64,000 nucleotides of DNA. It comes from Cryphonectria parasitica EP155. Taxonomy: Eukaryota; Ascomycota; Sordariomycetes; Diaporthales; Cryphonectriaceae. Location of the stretch: positions 4,774,001 to 4,838,000 of the forward strand of contig NW_024468912.1 of NCBI RefSeq assembly GCF_011745365.1, given 5' to 3'. The position numbers and the translations under genes were made by a program. A model generated the notes under the pieces. It did no database searches. It was not told where the DNA came from and worked only from the letters and a program-made list of their open reading frames with translations. This document shows positions 1 to 9,371 of this stretch, one piece after another; position 1 is the first letter of the stretch; each line of letters opens with the position of its first letter.

Positions 1-606
1 GCAGTGCTGAGCTGTGATACCAAAGGGGGGGGGGGGGTGAGAGAGCAGTAGAGGGGAAAAGAGGGGGGCGGCGGCGCGTACATCGTTGTCCTCGCCGCGG
101 GTGCTCAGGTATCGTTGCGATGGCGTGTGTGTGCCATGGGAGGCGCCGCTGGTTGTTTCACCGTTTGACATGTTGTCTGAAGCTTTTCGTTTGCATGCGA
201 ACGCCCTTGCTGAGGGCAGACTTTCTGGCCAATTGTGGCTTGGTAGCGGTGTGAGGAGAGGAGGCAGAGATGACGATGCCCCGCCATGATTCAGAATGGA
301 AATAATCCACTGCTGTTGACTCGTCCCGCCGGCTTCGGCCCCACGCGTGCCGCTAGAAAATTTCCCCCACTACCGCTGCGGACACTTGCTGCGGGCAGCC
401 ACTAAGGCACATTTGTTGCTGCAAGGGACACATGCGCTGCAATTGGGCAGTATCAATTCACCACCTATGTAAGTAGCATGTGCAATGGCACGATGCAATG
501 GTACACTGTTCAAAAGTGCAACATCGTTTTCTCTCTCGTTCCAATTCATGGCATGAGCTCTAATCCTGCCGTCCTGCAAACCCGTCAGAAGGAATCGGGC
601 CATCAA
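1..606. other. Intergenic, no gene seen
   Basis: No coding signal was recognised. There is a 13-base G run at 25-37. The right part lies downstream of the AT-hook gene and probably holds its 3' UTR. Confidence 0.5.
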
Positions 607-2931
607 TCACTTGCGAATGATTTTCAGCAGAGGCGCGATCCTCGATCTCTTGCTCAGACCAACCCTCAACGGTACCTTGCCCTGCTGACCACTCGTTGGA
701 GCTGACTTTTGCATCTCCTTCGCTTTGGGCTCGGGCGTTGTCTCTTGCTGCATCCCACCACCACTGCCATCGTCCGAGGCAATCTGGTCTACCGTCTTAC
801 TCCTGGCGGAAGCATTCTGTGACGAGGCGTTGCTGATATCTTTGAGAGCCTCGCGCTGATCTCCAATCTCTGCACTCTCACCTGAGCCTTCTACAGAGAG
901 CGTGAAGAGCTCTTCAGTACCGTCACGTGTGTCGTGTGACGGACCTTCCCCTTCTTGTTCTTGAGCTGGTGGTGTAGGCGCTTCTTCTACAACCTTCTTC
1001 TTGCGGCCTCTTTTCGATGGACCTCTTGTTATCTCCTGTAACTCCTGCGCAGATCCAGCTGCAAGAACCTCTGTCGGTTCAGGCTCTCCTGCAGCAGCTG
1101 GTATAGGCGCTGCTATCTCCGCTGCAGCGCTTGTGTGTTGAGCTTCAGGGTCAGACACCGGCTGGACCACCTCGACTTTCTTTGGGCGGCCCCTCTTCCT
1201 CCTTGTAGTTGCTGCAGTTGCTGTAGGCGCCGGACTTGGATCGGCTTCTGGCGCGTGATGGGCAACTGACGCTTCGTTACTGTTCCCTTCCGCATTCTTC
1301 TTCTTCCTTCCACGCTTTTTAGGCTGCGGCGTGTCCTCAGAGACGGGTTGTCTCTCACCTGCAGACTCTGTAGGCAGTCCACGACTTCTAGTGCGTGCAG
1401 CCTGCGAGGTGCGGGAGGATCGTTGAGCGATATGATTCGATATGACCTCCTGCCGGAGGTCGTCTGGTAGCGCCGCCAGGAACTCTGGATCTACACCTTC
1501 CACGCGTTCAGTCTGGATCTGCGGCGCCTCCTGTCCAGAAGATATGAGTATCGGCTGCGCATCGTTTCCACCCGTGAAGCTGATGTCTCCAGGTGGGCAT
1601 GTGTCCGGCATAGACAGGCTTAGGTCGTCCACACTCTCTACCTCTTCAACCGCCCTGGATCTTCTCCGACTGGGCCTAGGCACGTAGTTCTCCTGATGGG
1701 AGTCGATCTGATCCGAGTCCCATGGCTCTTCGTGCCTATGAGTATCTTGCACTCCTGCGTCCCTCATTCGTCTTGTCTTGCGACTTGGGGCAGGTGGGAG
1801 ATGCGGGTTGAGCTCATCCGGCGAGGATTGAGGCTGCCACTGCTCAGCATCAGCACGGCCTGATCGGGATGAGCTGGCGCCCCGTGTTCTATACATCTGT
1901 GCCCGTGTAGGGCTAGAGGTTGCCATGTCATCCAGGATCGGCATAGGCAGTGGTGCCGCAGAAGAGCAGTAGCGGCTCGGGGTCGTGTACGCAATCGTTG
2001 CGTCCGTGTTCGTAGATCGCTGATCTTGTGTGGCGGGGTTTGGCTGCGGGAGTGAAGGTTGCTGGTGAGCTTCCTCACCACTGAGCTCAGAATGGCTGCT
2101 GACTGGCAGGTACTCCTGCTTCTGGCTCGCAGTGAGTCGACTCGGTGGATCAATGAAGAACGAGGTCGGCGGCAGCATCCTACTGGCGGACAAATCCTCG
2201 AGGGTATTGGGCACCGTGCTGCCTGGAGGATTGTTGCTATCGCGCAATTCGATCCCGTCCATGTCTGCATTGGTGGGCACAGCCAGCAAGTCGATAGCAT
2301 CCGGAATGTCGCTTTGTGTTTCATGACGAGCAGCGCTCTTCCGCTTCTTCTTTGCCCTCGAAGGCCTGTCCTGCCCGTCTGACGCCTGAGTCCTTGTTGA
2401 GAGCTGTAGCGGGCTGAATTCGGCAGTCGTGTCTTCTGCCAGTCTCCTCTTCCGTTTTCCACTCGGACCGGCAGATTCCAGAGGTTCACCTTCTTCATCG
2501 CTGATGGTGAAATCATAGACATCTCTTTGCCTGGCACTGGGTGCATCTGGCGTCGTAACTTGGGTCAAATCCGCAAACTCTCTAGAATCAGCTCTGCCCA
2601 AACGCCCCTTCCTCGTTTTTCTCATTGTCGGATCCGTGATGGAGGATGAGTTATTCTTGTCCTGTCTGAGTGAGGAGCCCTTGCTGCCTTCAGCATCCTG
2701 AGCGGTATCTGGAACGATCTGGTCCTTTGCTTTCTGCTGGTTCTCATAAAACCGCTTGAAGAACTCCGGATCGGTCGATCGCGAGTCGCTGGTCGGCTCG
2801 TCCCCTGGTTTCTCGTTCCCGTCTGCTAGGCCTGTGAAGTCGTCTGCTGTGAGGCTCTTGGATGGACTATGGTCGGGGCTGAAGCCTTCATCTTCGTCCT
2901 CTGAGTCGACAATGACTTTTGTATCGTGCAT
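607..2931 (-). CDS. AT-hook protein with a ubiquitin-binding (UBM-like) motif
   Basis: A single-exon gene of 774 aa. I placed the start at the ATG at 2931 (MHDTKVIVDSEDEDE), preceded by CACA; the frame stays open upstream to 3066, but only a GTG is available there. Most of the protein is polar and low in complexity, so probably disordered and nuclear. Three AT-hook-like cores lie near residues 540 (KKRGRKKK), 579 (KRGRPKK, the canonical form) and 640 (KRGRKKK). Near residue 484, DPEFLAALPDDLRQEVI matches the UBM pattern of translesion polymerases and HUWE1, with its central Leu-Pro. The last 22 residues (RVGLSKRSRIAPLLK) resemble the C-terminal RAD51-binding motif of RAD51AP1. A DNA-repair or chromatin role is inferred from these motifs. 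No enzymatic domain was seen. Confidence 0.8.
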   Translation of the reverse strand: MHDTKVIVDSEDEDEGFSPDHSPSKSLTADDFTGLADGNEKPGDEPTSDSRSTDPEFFKRFYENQQKAKDQIVPDTAQDAEGSKGSSLRQDKNNSSSITDPTMRKTRKGRLGRADSREFADLTQVTTPDAPSARQRDVYDFTISDEEGEPLESAGPSGKRKRRLAEDTTAEFSPLQLSTRTQASDGQDRPSRAKKKRKSAARHETQSDIPDAIDLLAVPTNADMDGIELRDSNNPPGSTVPNTLEDLSASRMLPPTSFFIDPPSRLTASQKQEYLPVSSHSELSGEEAHQQPSLPQPNPATQDQRSTNTDATIAYTTPSRYCSSAAPLPMPILDDMATSSPTRAQMYRTRGASSSRSGRADAEQWQPQSSPDELNPHLPPAPSRKTRRMRDAGVQDTHRHEEPWDSDQIDSHQENYVPRPSRRRSRAVEEVESVDDLSLSMPDTCPPGDISFTGGNDAQPILISSGQEAPQIQTERVEGVDPEFLAALPDDLRQEVISNHIAQRSSRTSQAARTRSRGLPTESAGERQPVSEDTPQPKKRGRKKKNAEGNSNEASVAHHAPEADPSPAPTATAATTRRKRGRPKKVEVVQPVSDPEAQHTSAAAEIAAPIPAAAGEPEPTEVLAAGSAQELQEITRGPSKRGRKKKVVEEAPTPPAQEQEGEGPSHDTRDGTEELFTLSVEGSGESAEIGDQREALKDISNASSQNASARSKTVDQIASDDGSGGGMQQETTPEPKAKEMQKSAPTSGQQGKVPLRVGLSKRSRIAPLLKIIRK

Positions 2932-3535
2932 TGTGAGTATTTTGCCAAGATCGCATGCTTCATAAGCATGCCATCTGCGCACTGGAAATGTCGGTGTTGA
3001 TGCCTGGTTGGCCGCACGACTATGCACGCGTCTCGCTAAATTGGGGGGCGCGTCGGCAGGTGGCACATCCCTGCGAGAACTGGCCTTACCCGAACCCTGG
3101 CACCCCTCCTCAACATCACAGCCTCCTTGGCCAAGAACACCACAGCCGTCATAGAGTTTGTATGATGAAACAGCTTTTCAGACAACATCATCACTCCATG
3201 TTTATGCCAGGCTCTTCAGACTGTGGTGTGATGTTACTTGAGCCAGCTTGAGAAACACCGACGGACTCACGTAACCTCTCATAAGCTGGATGTCCTCCTT
3301 CCTTTGTCATCCTCTCAAGCATGTGTATTTTACCGACATAGGGGCTTCGAACCATACGTATTGTCTTTATACGCAGTTACAGTATCGATGTTCTCAGACG
3401 TTCCTGCTCCTCTGCAGACCAGCACCGACGTTCTTGCCAAAAACATCAACAGCCCTTGTCGAGATTGACAAATGCCAGAGAAACTATGCTCATGTGTATG
3501 ACTAGATTCAATATGACAGGGCAAGGATTTATCAA
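2932..3535. other. Upstream region of the AT-hook gene
   Basis: This should hold the 5' UTR and promoter of the minus-strand AT-hook gene. Small open frames are present but lack good starts or recognisable protein character. Confidence 0.4.
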
Positions 3536-3771
3536 AAAAAAAAAAAAAATGAATTGTTCAGGAAAGATCAGAGGAATGCAGGGACTAGGGATGGTGAGTG
3601 CATTATACATATTGGTCCGCTTTCCCATTTGCTAACACTCTCAACGATCTTGTCTACAAAGTATTCTCCTGGCTCAGAATCGAACGTGGGGCTGTCCAAG
3701 TTGAACTTAATCTGTGGACACTTTGCAGGAAGCCAGAGTAATGACTGCTACACTACTTAGCCACCTGCTCG
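3536..3771 (-). repeat. SINE-like repeat, copy 1 (tRNA-derived)
   Basis: Read on the minus strand, the element begins with GAGCAGGTGGCTAAGTAGTG, in the place of a tRNA-like head. It carries a degraded B-box-like stretch (CGTTCGATTCTGAGCC) and ends in a T-tract (14 A on the plus strand at 3536-3549). It shares several blocks in the same order with copy 2: GAGAGTGTT-GCAAA-GGG, CCCTAGTCCC-GCATTCCT and TCCTGAACAATT. That order, head and tail point to a Pol III SINE. The family cannot be named from sequence alone. Confidence 0.6.
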
Positions 3772-4084
3772 TCCTTATTTCAAGTTGCATTCGAGCACAC
3801 TTATGAAGCAAAGCATCAGTAATGACCTCGGTCCCGCTTGCTTCACTATAGGTATCAATGCATCATCCAACATTGATCAATAATTCACCTAACCATGTTC
3901 ATTCTATGAGTCGACTCTCTACTATAATTTAGGCAAACATTAATACAGTCACTAACCTATCAAACTAAGCCAAATGTTTAAATTGTACAAATAGATTGCA
4001 AGAATCAATTCAATTTCTAAGAAGAAAAGGTCCGCGGGGGGGGGGGGGGACGAATGAAGATCAGAAGAAGAGAAATAGAAAAAG
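3772..4084. other. AT-rich spacer between two SINE-like copies
   Basis: No gene. A 14-base G run lies at 4036-4049, followed by a purine-rich stretch that leads into copy 2. Confidence 0.4.
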
Positions 4085-4325
4085 AGAAGAAAAATTGTTC
4101 AGGATAAGGCCAAGGAATGCCGGGACTAGGGCGTGCGTCGTAAAGTGCAAAGTAGAGATGCAGATGGGTCAGCTTTTGCCCGTTTGCGAACACTCTCAAT
4201 AGCCTTATCTACTGGGGGATTTCACCCTGGACCGGACTCGAACTCGGGCTTTCAAGTAGGTCTTGATTTTGGTACATTATAGCAGCAAGCCAGGAAAGTA
4301 ACCGTTAGACTATCTGACCTGCTAC
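4085..4325 (-). repeat. SINE-like repeat, copy 2 (tRNA-derived)
   Basis: On the minus strand the head reads GTAGCAGGTCAGATAGTCTA then ACGGTTA, close to a Pol III A box (GTCTAACGGTTA is typical of tRNA-Glu/Asp). About 60 nt later, GAGTTCGAGTCC is a near-perfect B box. The body matches copy 1 in order and ends in a T-rich tail at about 4085-4097. This copy keeps better promoter boxes than copy 1, so it is probably younger or less decayed. Both copies point the same way, about 550 bp apart. Confidence 0.65.
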
Positions 4326-5062
4326 TTGTATCGTTACTAAACAGTTGGCACTGCACATTGATAAGTGTCACATCTTTTTGAATTTCATCTGATCTTTGGC
4401 TGCCTTGCGGTTAAAGGTATTCCACAATGCCACAGGTACCTGAACAAGTACCTTTTCTTTATTCATGTAACAGGCTGTCCCAGTCCACCCACAACGGTAT
4501 TGCGTAGACACTCATGCTCTCCTTTGCTTCATCTATAGTCACGTGTTGGCCGATAGTCTGGCTGTCCAGCTCTAGTCCCGAGGAGGTAAGGGACCAACTT
4601 GGCAAAAGGTGTACATTATGAACAAAAGGGGACTGAAAGTGCGAATGGCCGTGGTCCTCATCAATCTATGGATACAGAATTTGGACCGCCTTTGTGTGTT
4701 TCCTGAGCAATCAGCATTGGGAAGGACAGACGGAGGCCTGTTGCTTCAGAATTTGGTGCGCCAGCAGTCTTTCCTGCCCTGAGAGTCTGTTATTGTGGCA
4801 GGATGCGATCCTCAATTCGTTGGATCCGTGTACTTATCAAAGATAAAGCAGGGAGGGAACAATATTAGGAGCCGGGAGATAGAAAGTGAAGGAATCGTGA
4901 GACCACATTGAAAAAGATCAAAACTTTCCTTTTAACATAAGTAATCACCGAGCTGATATCATAGCAGGGCAAGAAAGATGACAGTAATCATGAGGTAGTC
5001 ATTGCTTTGAAACTCGCAGCCACTGTCAGTATCATCAACATTCAACTTCGCATCCGACCGAA
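4326..5062. other. Intergenic, no gene seen
   Basis: Moderately AT-rich DNA between copy 2 and the 3' end of the acidic orphan gene. Nothing further was recognised. Confidence 0.4.
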
Positions 5063-5794
5063 TCATCCCATCGCGATGTCGCCATCCGCATCCACATCAT
5101 GACCAAAGTCCTCCACTTCATCAACCTTCGGGCCATTGTCATCCTCGAACTCGTCCTCGTTGAAGAGATTGTCCGCATAGCTGTCATCATTGTCCACCTT
5201 CAGGTTGTCGAAGTGCCGGGTGAGACTTTGGACACCACCCTCTCGAGTCGTGCCGGTCAGACGAGGGTAGTGGGCGGCAAACTCGTTGTCTTTCTGGTCG
5301 CAGACGTCCAGGAAATTGTCGATGCTGATGGCAACGACACCACGCCTAGACATCTGCTCGGACGCCATCATGGGATCATCCTGGTCGTAGTTGTATAGCC
5401 ACCAGGTGTCGCGGTTCAGGAGCGAGGAGTGAAAGAAGGCCCTGAAGTCACCCACTCTCATCTCCTGGGCCCAGGGGATGTTGTTCCGGGCGTGCTTGAG
5501 AATGCTGTTCATGCCGCCCTGGACGACGGCGGGAGTGGCCCAGGCGGGGGATTCTGCGTCTTGGGCAACAGCGGCACGAACCGTGTCGTACATGTCGGCC
5601 TGGAGAGCACGGAAGGAGGTGGTGTTATAATTTTTATTAGTCATCTTCTTGATATAATAGGAGATGACGACGAAAATGCGGGAGTCGCGTCTCTTGTCGT
5701 CGGTGACTGGAGACTCCTCGCCCCAACAGAACCCCTGGCGCTCCTGCACCTTCTTGAGACGACGCGCCTGCCCTTGCTCGAATGCTGTAACCAT
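5063..5794 (-). CDS. Acidic hypothetical protein, 243 aa
   Basis: A single open frame with an ATG at 5794 in a fair context and no internal intron needed. I do not recognise the family. The N-terminus (about residues 1-50) is basic, with RRLKKVQERQG. The middle (about 55-165) is a plausible folded domain rich in aromatic residues, including RNNIPWAQEMRVGDF and DTWWLYNYDQDDP. The last 45 residues are strongly acidic (DEFEDDNGPKVDEVEDFG). No signal peptide or membrane segment is visible. GC content and codon use match the neighbouring genes, which favours a real gene. It could be lineage-specific. Confidence 0.6.
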   Translation of the reverse strand: MVTAFEQGQARRLKKVQERQGFCWGEESPVTDDKRRDSRIFVVISYYIKKMTNKNYNTTSFRALQADMYDTVRAAVAQDAESPAWATPAVVQGGMNSILKHARNNIPWAQEMRVGDFRAFFHSSLLNRDTWWLYNYDQDDPMMASEQMSRRGVVAISIDNFLDVCDQKDNEFAAHYPRLTGTTREGGVQSLTRHFDNLKVDNDDSYADNLFNEDEFEDDNGPKVDEVEDFGHDVDADGDIAMG

Positions 5795-6637
5795 CTTTGG
5801 CAGTGGCGATGAGATCTTTGTTTGAGGAGCAATTAGTAAACATTTGCTCGTGAGTTGAAATAATCCTGTGGCAGCTCAGCTTACAGGTAATGGGAGGCAG
5901 AATGGCTTGGTGATAATGGGTCGCGGCTGAGGTGCAGCCTGGGATGAGCTCAATTGATGTTGTGAAGAGCAGGGTGCGAGTGGAAGACGCGTTGGTGGGT
6001 AAAACGCGTGTGACAACGCTGGTTGTGGTTCGGTTGGAAGTCGAGGATTGTCGGTTGTTCGTGTAGCAGTGGTTGCGCGCAGTGATATCAAGTGGAACAG
6101 ATGGCAGAAGTTTAACAGTCGCGGCTCAGAGGGGGTTGGAGGGTAGTGAGTTGAAAGTGAGACGAGAGCTGATGAGGTTGAGAGTTGAGTCCAGGATTGA
6201 TGAATGAAGCTGAAGATTAGCTGGTGCTCAACAGACTCCCTGGTTGGATTTGTATAGTTGAGACTTCAGGGTGAATCGTATCAGCACGAGATCGAAGAAG
6301 ATTCAATGGCCGTTCCAGTTGAGTTTGAACAGTCAAAATTGATGACAGTGAGTCCCGTCTGAGGGGAAATCAAAAGGACGTCCAAGATGAGCTGGTAGAG
6401 GCGAATGTCAGGCTGACTTGACTTTCGGTGTTGATACAGCGGCAGCTGTAGATCAAAGAAAATTCACCAGCATTCCAGGTTGCACTTCCAGGTTCGAATC
6501 TGATGAATGTGGATTTGGCAGAAGTAGATTTGACAGGAGTGAATGTGACAGGAGTAAATTCAACGAGATTGAGCGATAAATCCGCAGAACTCATTTCCCG
6601 CCTCTTCCACACCTTTTGCACAAGCAACAACACGATA
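5795..6637. other. Spacer with a short 15-nt tandem repeat
   Basis: This lies between two minus-strand genes: promoter and 5' UTR of the orphan gene, then 3' UTR of RTP1. It contains four imperfect 15-nt units at 6509-6568, listed separately. Confidence 0.4.
6509..6568 (+). repeat. Four-unit 15-nt imperfect tandem repeat
   Basis: Units start at 6509, 6524, 6539 and 6554. The first three follow GT-G/A-A/G-AT-T/G-TG-G/A-CA-G-A/G-A, and the fourth is degenerate. Read on the plus strand they encode VDLAE, VDLTG, VNVTG and VNSTR in a short open frame. The period is exactly five codons. Confidence 0.6.
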
Positions 6638-9371
6638 CTAATCAAGCTCCTGGATTCTCGGCCTCAACGATGTTCCGCTGGAGACTGTCGTCTCTCCAGG
6701 CTGAACACTCAAACCAGCTAGTCTGGAAAGAGTCGAATCTGGCGCCCTAGTCTCAGAGACGAGCGACCCAAGGGTCCAGTTGACCAAGCTCTCCACAACG
6801 TCTCTGGCATGCTGTCTGACCAGCCCGTCGTTGTCCGTTTCGCTTATGTACTTCAGCACCCTTTTGATGTCTTCCTGACTATCTTGCGTGAGGCCGAAGC
6901 CTAGCCTGCGCCCAGCATCCTTGGCGTTCTTGAGGGCCCGGACAAAGCTTAGTATCACCAACACGGCTGACCGCCGCAGAATGCCAGCTTCCGCACCCGG
7001 TTCCATTGTTAAAACATTGACTGAGAGGTCAACGCCAGCAGTGACCAGTGATGGGCCCAGGCCAGCGAGATTGGTTTCAATACCGATAGCGAAGATGGAT
7101 AATGCTGAAGCACGGATCCGAATGTCTTCACTCCCGTGCTTGCTATCCCAACCACCCACGATCTGGGTGAGTAGTTCTTTGTTCGCCTGTTCTTCCTCTG
7201 TCTCGTCGTCAGCGAGGTCGGGTACCTGTCCGCCCCACTCTTGTTCAGCCCGCTTCTGTTTCATCTGACGGAGCCGCTCGTCCTTCTTTTGCTTCTCTTC
7301 CGTCTTGGGCCTGTACCCACGTCGGCCGGCCGTTGATAGGAGAGATTCGGCGACCTGTCGAGCCGTTTCGCCCGTGAAAGTCTCACCCAGGCGCTCGACG
7401 ACTTGTAGCAGGGCTTCACCGAATCTGAGGCGAGTGTCGATTGATGCTATTTCATTGCTGTCGGTATAGCGCTCCAACAATTCCTTGGTGACGGTCTTTG
7501 GATGCTTGTTAGCAAGCTGGGTAAAGATCTTTATGACCTTGAGATGGATGTAGTCCTCATCGTCCTGCAGTAGTGACGACATAAGGACCAAGGTGGCGGG
7601 TATATCCAGCGTGGGGCTGTTTTGGGTGATAAGTGTTTGCAGGAGATTGAGTCCCTCTGCTCTGACAGGCGGAGGTGAATCTGCTTGAGTGATGTATGAC
7701 AGAGCCAAGTCGTACGTCTTGCGGTCGTCCACTTGGCGCTGCGTGGGAGCCGTCGACGTATCTGAAGGGTCGTCTAGCTCGCCCCGATACCTCATGAGCA
7801 ACGAAAGGTTCCGGGCTGTCAAAGAACTGTCTCCTAACTGAGCACTACCTAGATGCTCTAGCGATGACTCAATAGACTGAATCACATCTGTGGGCATTCT
7901 TGACTTTTGGAAGGAGGGTGCGGTGATGATCGTGTTGACAAGACTGAGAGCCACCGGGATCGTTTCATCATCCATTGAGTCAGCGCCCTTGCTCAAAATT
8001 GGCTCGATCAATGTCAGGAGTGAGTCGGAGCGAGATGAGATTTGAGAAGGAAATTCGTTCATCATCTGCTGCAGGACCTTCACTTGAATAATCGAAGTGA
8101 ACGGGTCTAATCGATCGGCGCCGGCCTCCTTCGAAGTCGTTATATCACTGCTGTCGCTATTTGATGCAAACCAGCTAGCGAACAGGTTCGAGAAGATAGA
8201 CGCGATGTCTCCTTCAGAGCAGATAGATTTGATGAGATCGATCAGGCTATCGACCTTCGAATCGATGGTGTCCCAAGCAATCTGAGCAGATACATCCTCA
8301 ATAAACGCTCTGGGCTCGACCACCGAGATCTCGCCTGTTTTTGTTGACTCATATTTCCACCGCATATGCTGGTCACTGTTGCCGTTATAGAGGAGATCTG
8401 AAAGCAAGGTCTGGAAGCCTTGTGACCCAGCAGTGATCTTGAGATATATCTTGAGCAGATTCTGTGCTGGCTGGCAATATTTCTCGAGACATTGCGGTGG
8501 AGGGTAGGGCCAGGAGCCAAGAGCCCACAGTGGGAGTATGACACTGTGAAGAAGTCGTTTGGAAAGGCTGGGATTTGGGTGTGATAGAAGCAGTGCTTGT
8601 AGCCGGTGAAGAGCCTTCGCAAGCTGATCGGCAGTGAACAAGATAGTGGACTTGCTCAAGTCTACAACATCATTGGTATCCTGGCTGACGCTGGTAAGTG
8701 CGCCCAGTGTGAATCCAAGTGATGGGTTGATAGGCCTCAATATTGGCTCTGCAATAGCCTCCCACCCGGCCGTGCCTGTATTGTCTCAGCACATGGACTC
8801 ACAGTACATCCGGCGGTCACTACTCACCGATGGCACCAGATTGTTTGCGGCCGAGAATGCCAAAACCGATCACATATGCTGCTACCTTCATGAGTTCCAT
8901 ACCATCCTCGCCATCCAAGAGGACGAATAGCTGGGGCGCTACAGCTTGGTACCAGGTGTCGTGGGAGACGCTCGCCGGGGGATACGCAATCATCTTGGCG
9001 GCCAGGTTGAGAGCCTCCTGTGTGATATTGGCCCCATTCTTTTGGGGAGCGGCTTCCTCTGCCGAGCTGACGGTACTTGAAGGATGCACGGAGAAGACAA
9101 ACTCCACAGTAGCTCGCACGCCGTCGGTTCTCAGGGGCGCCCGGGTCAAGACGTCCAGCAGCGTCGTTCTCAACTCGGGCGGCACTCGTCCAGGCTGTAT
9201 GAGAAAGGTAAGAGTCTGAATCAGAGTAGAGGTTCCTGTTTGCTTGACAAGCTCGTCAAAATCGTGCTGGCTTGCTTTCCGTGCGTCGTCGCAAACACCC
9301 GGCCTCGTTGCCTTCGTGCCGAGTTCGATGAGCTTGTCCACCAAAACCCGTCGTGCCTTGTTACCTTCCAT
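6638..9371 (-). CDS. RTP1: RNA polymerase II assembly factor Rtp1 (TANGO6-like)
   Basis: Two exons, 8828-9371 and 6638-8775, with a 52-nt intron (GTGAGT...ACAG) at 8776-8827. The joined frame is 893 aa with ATG at 9371. Rtp1 helps assemble and import RNA polymerase II into the nucleus. The protein reads as helical HEAT-like repeats throughout. The two conserved Rtp1 C-terminal regions are visible: about residues 545-655 (PPPVRAEGLNLLQTLI onwards) and about 785-860 (GILRRSAVLVILSFVRALKN onwards). A charged coiled stretch (EEKQKKDERLRQMKQKRAEQ) lies between them. The identification rests on these C-terminal regions; the N-terminal half is poorly conserved in the family. Confidence 0.9.

Noticed and set aside
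2932..3066. N-terminal extension of the AT-hook protein
   Set aside because: The frame is open to 3066 but only a GTG is available there; the ATG at 2931 begins a typical fungal N-terminus.
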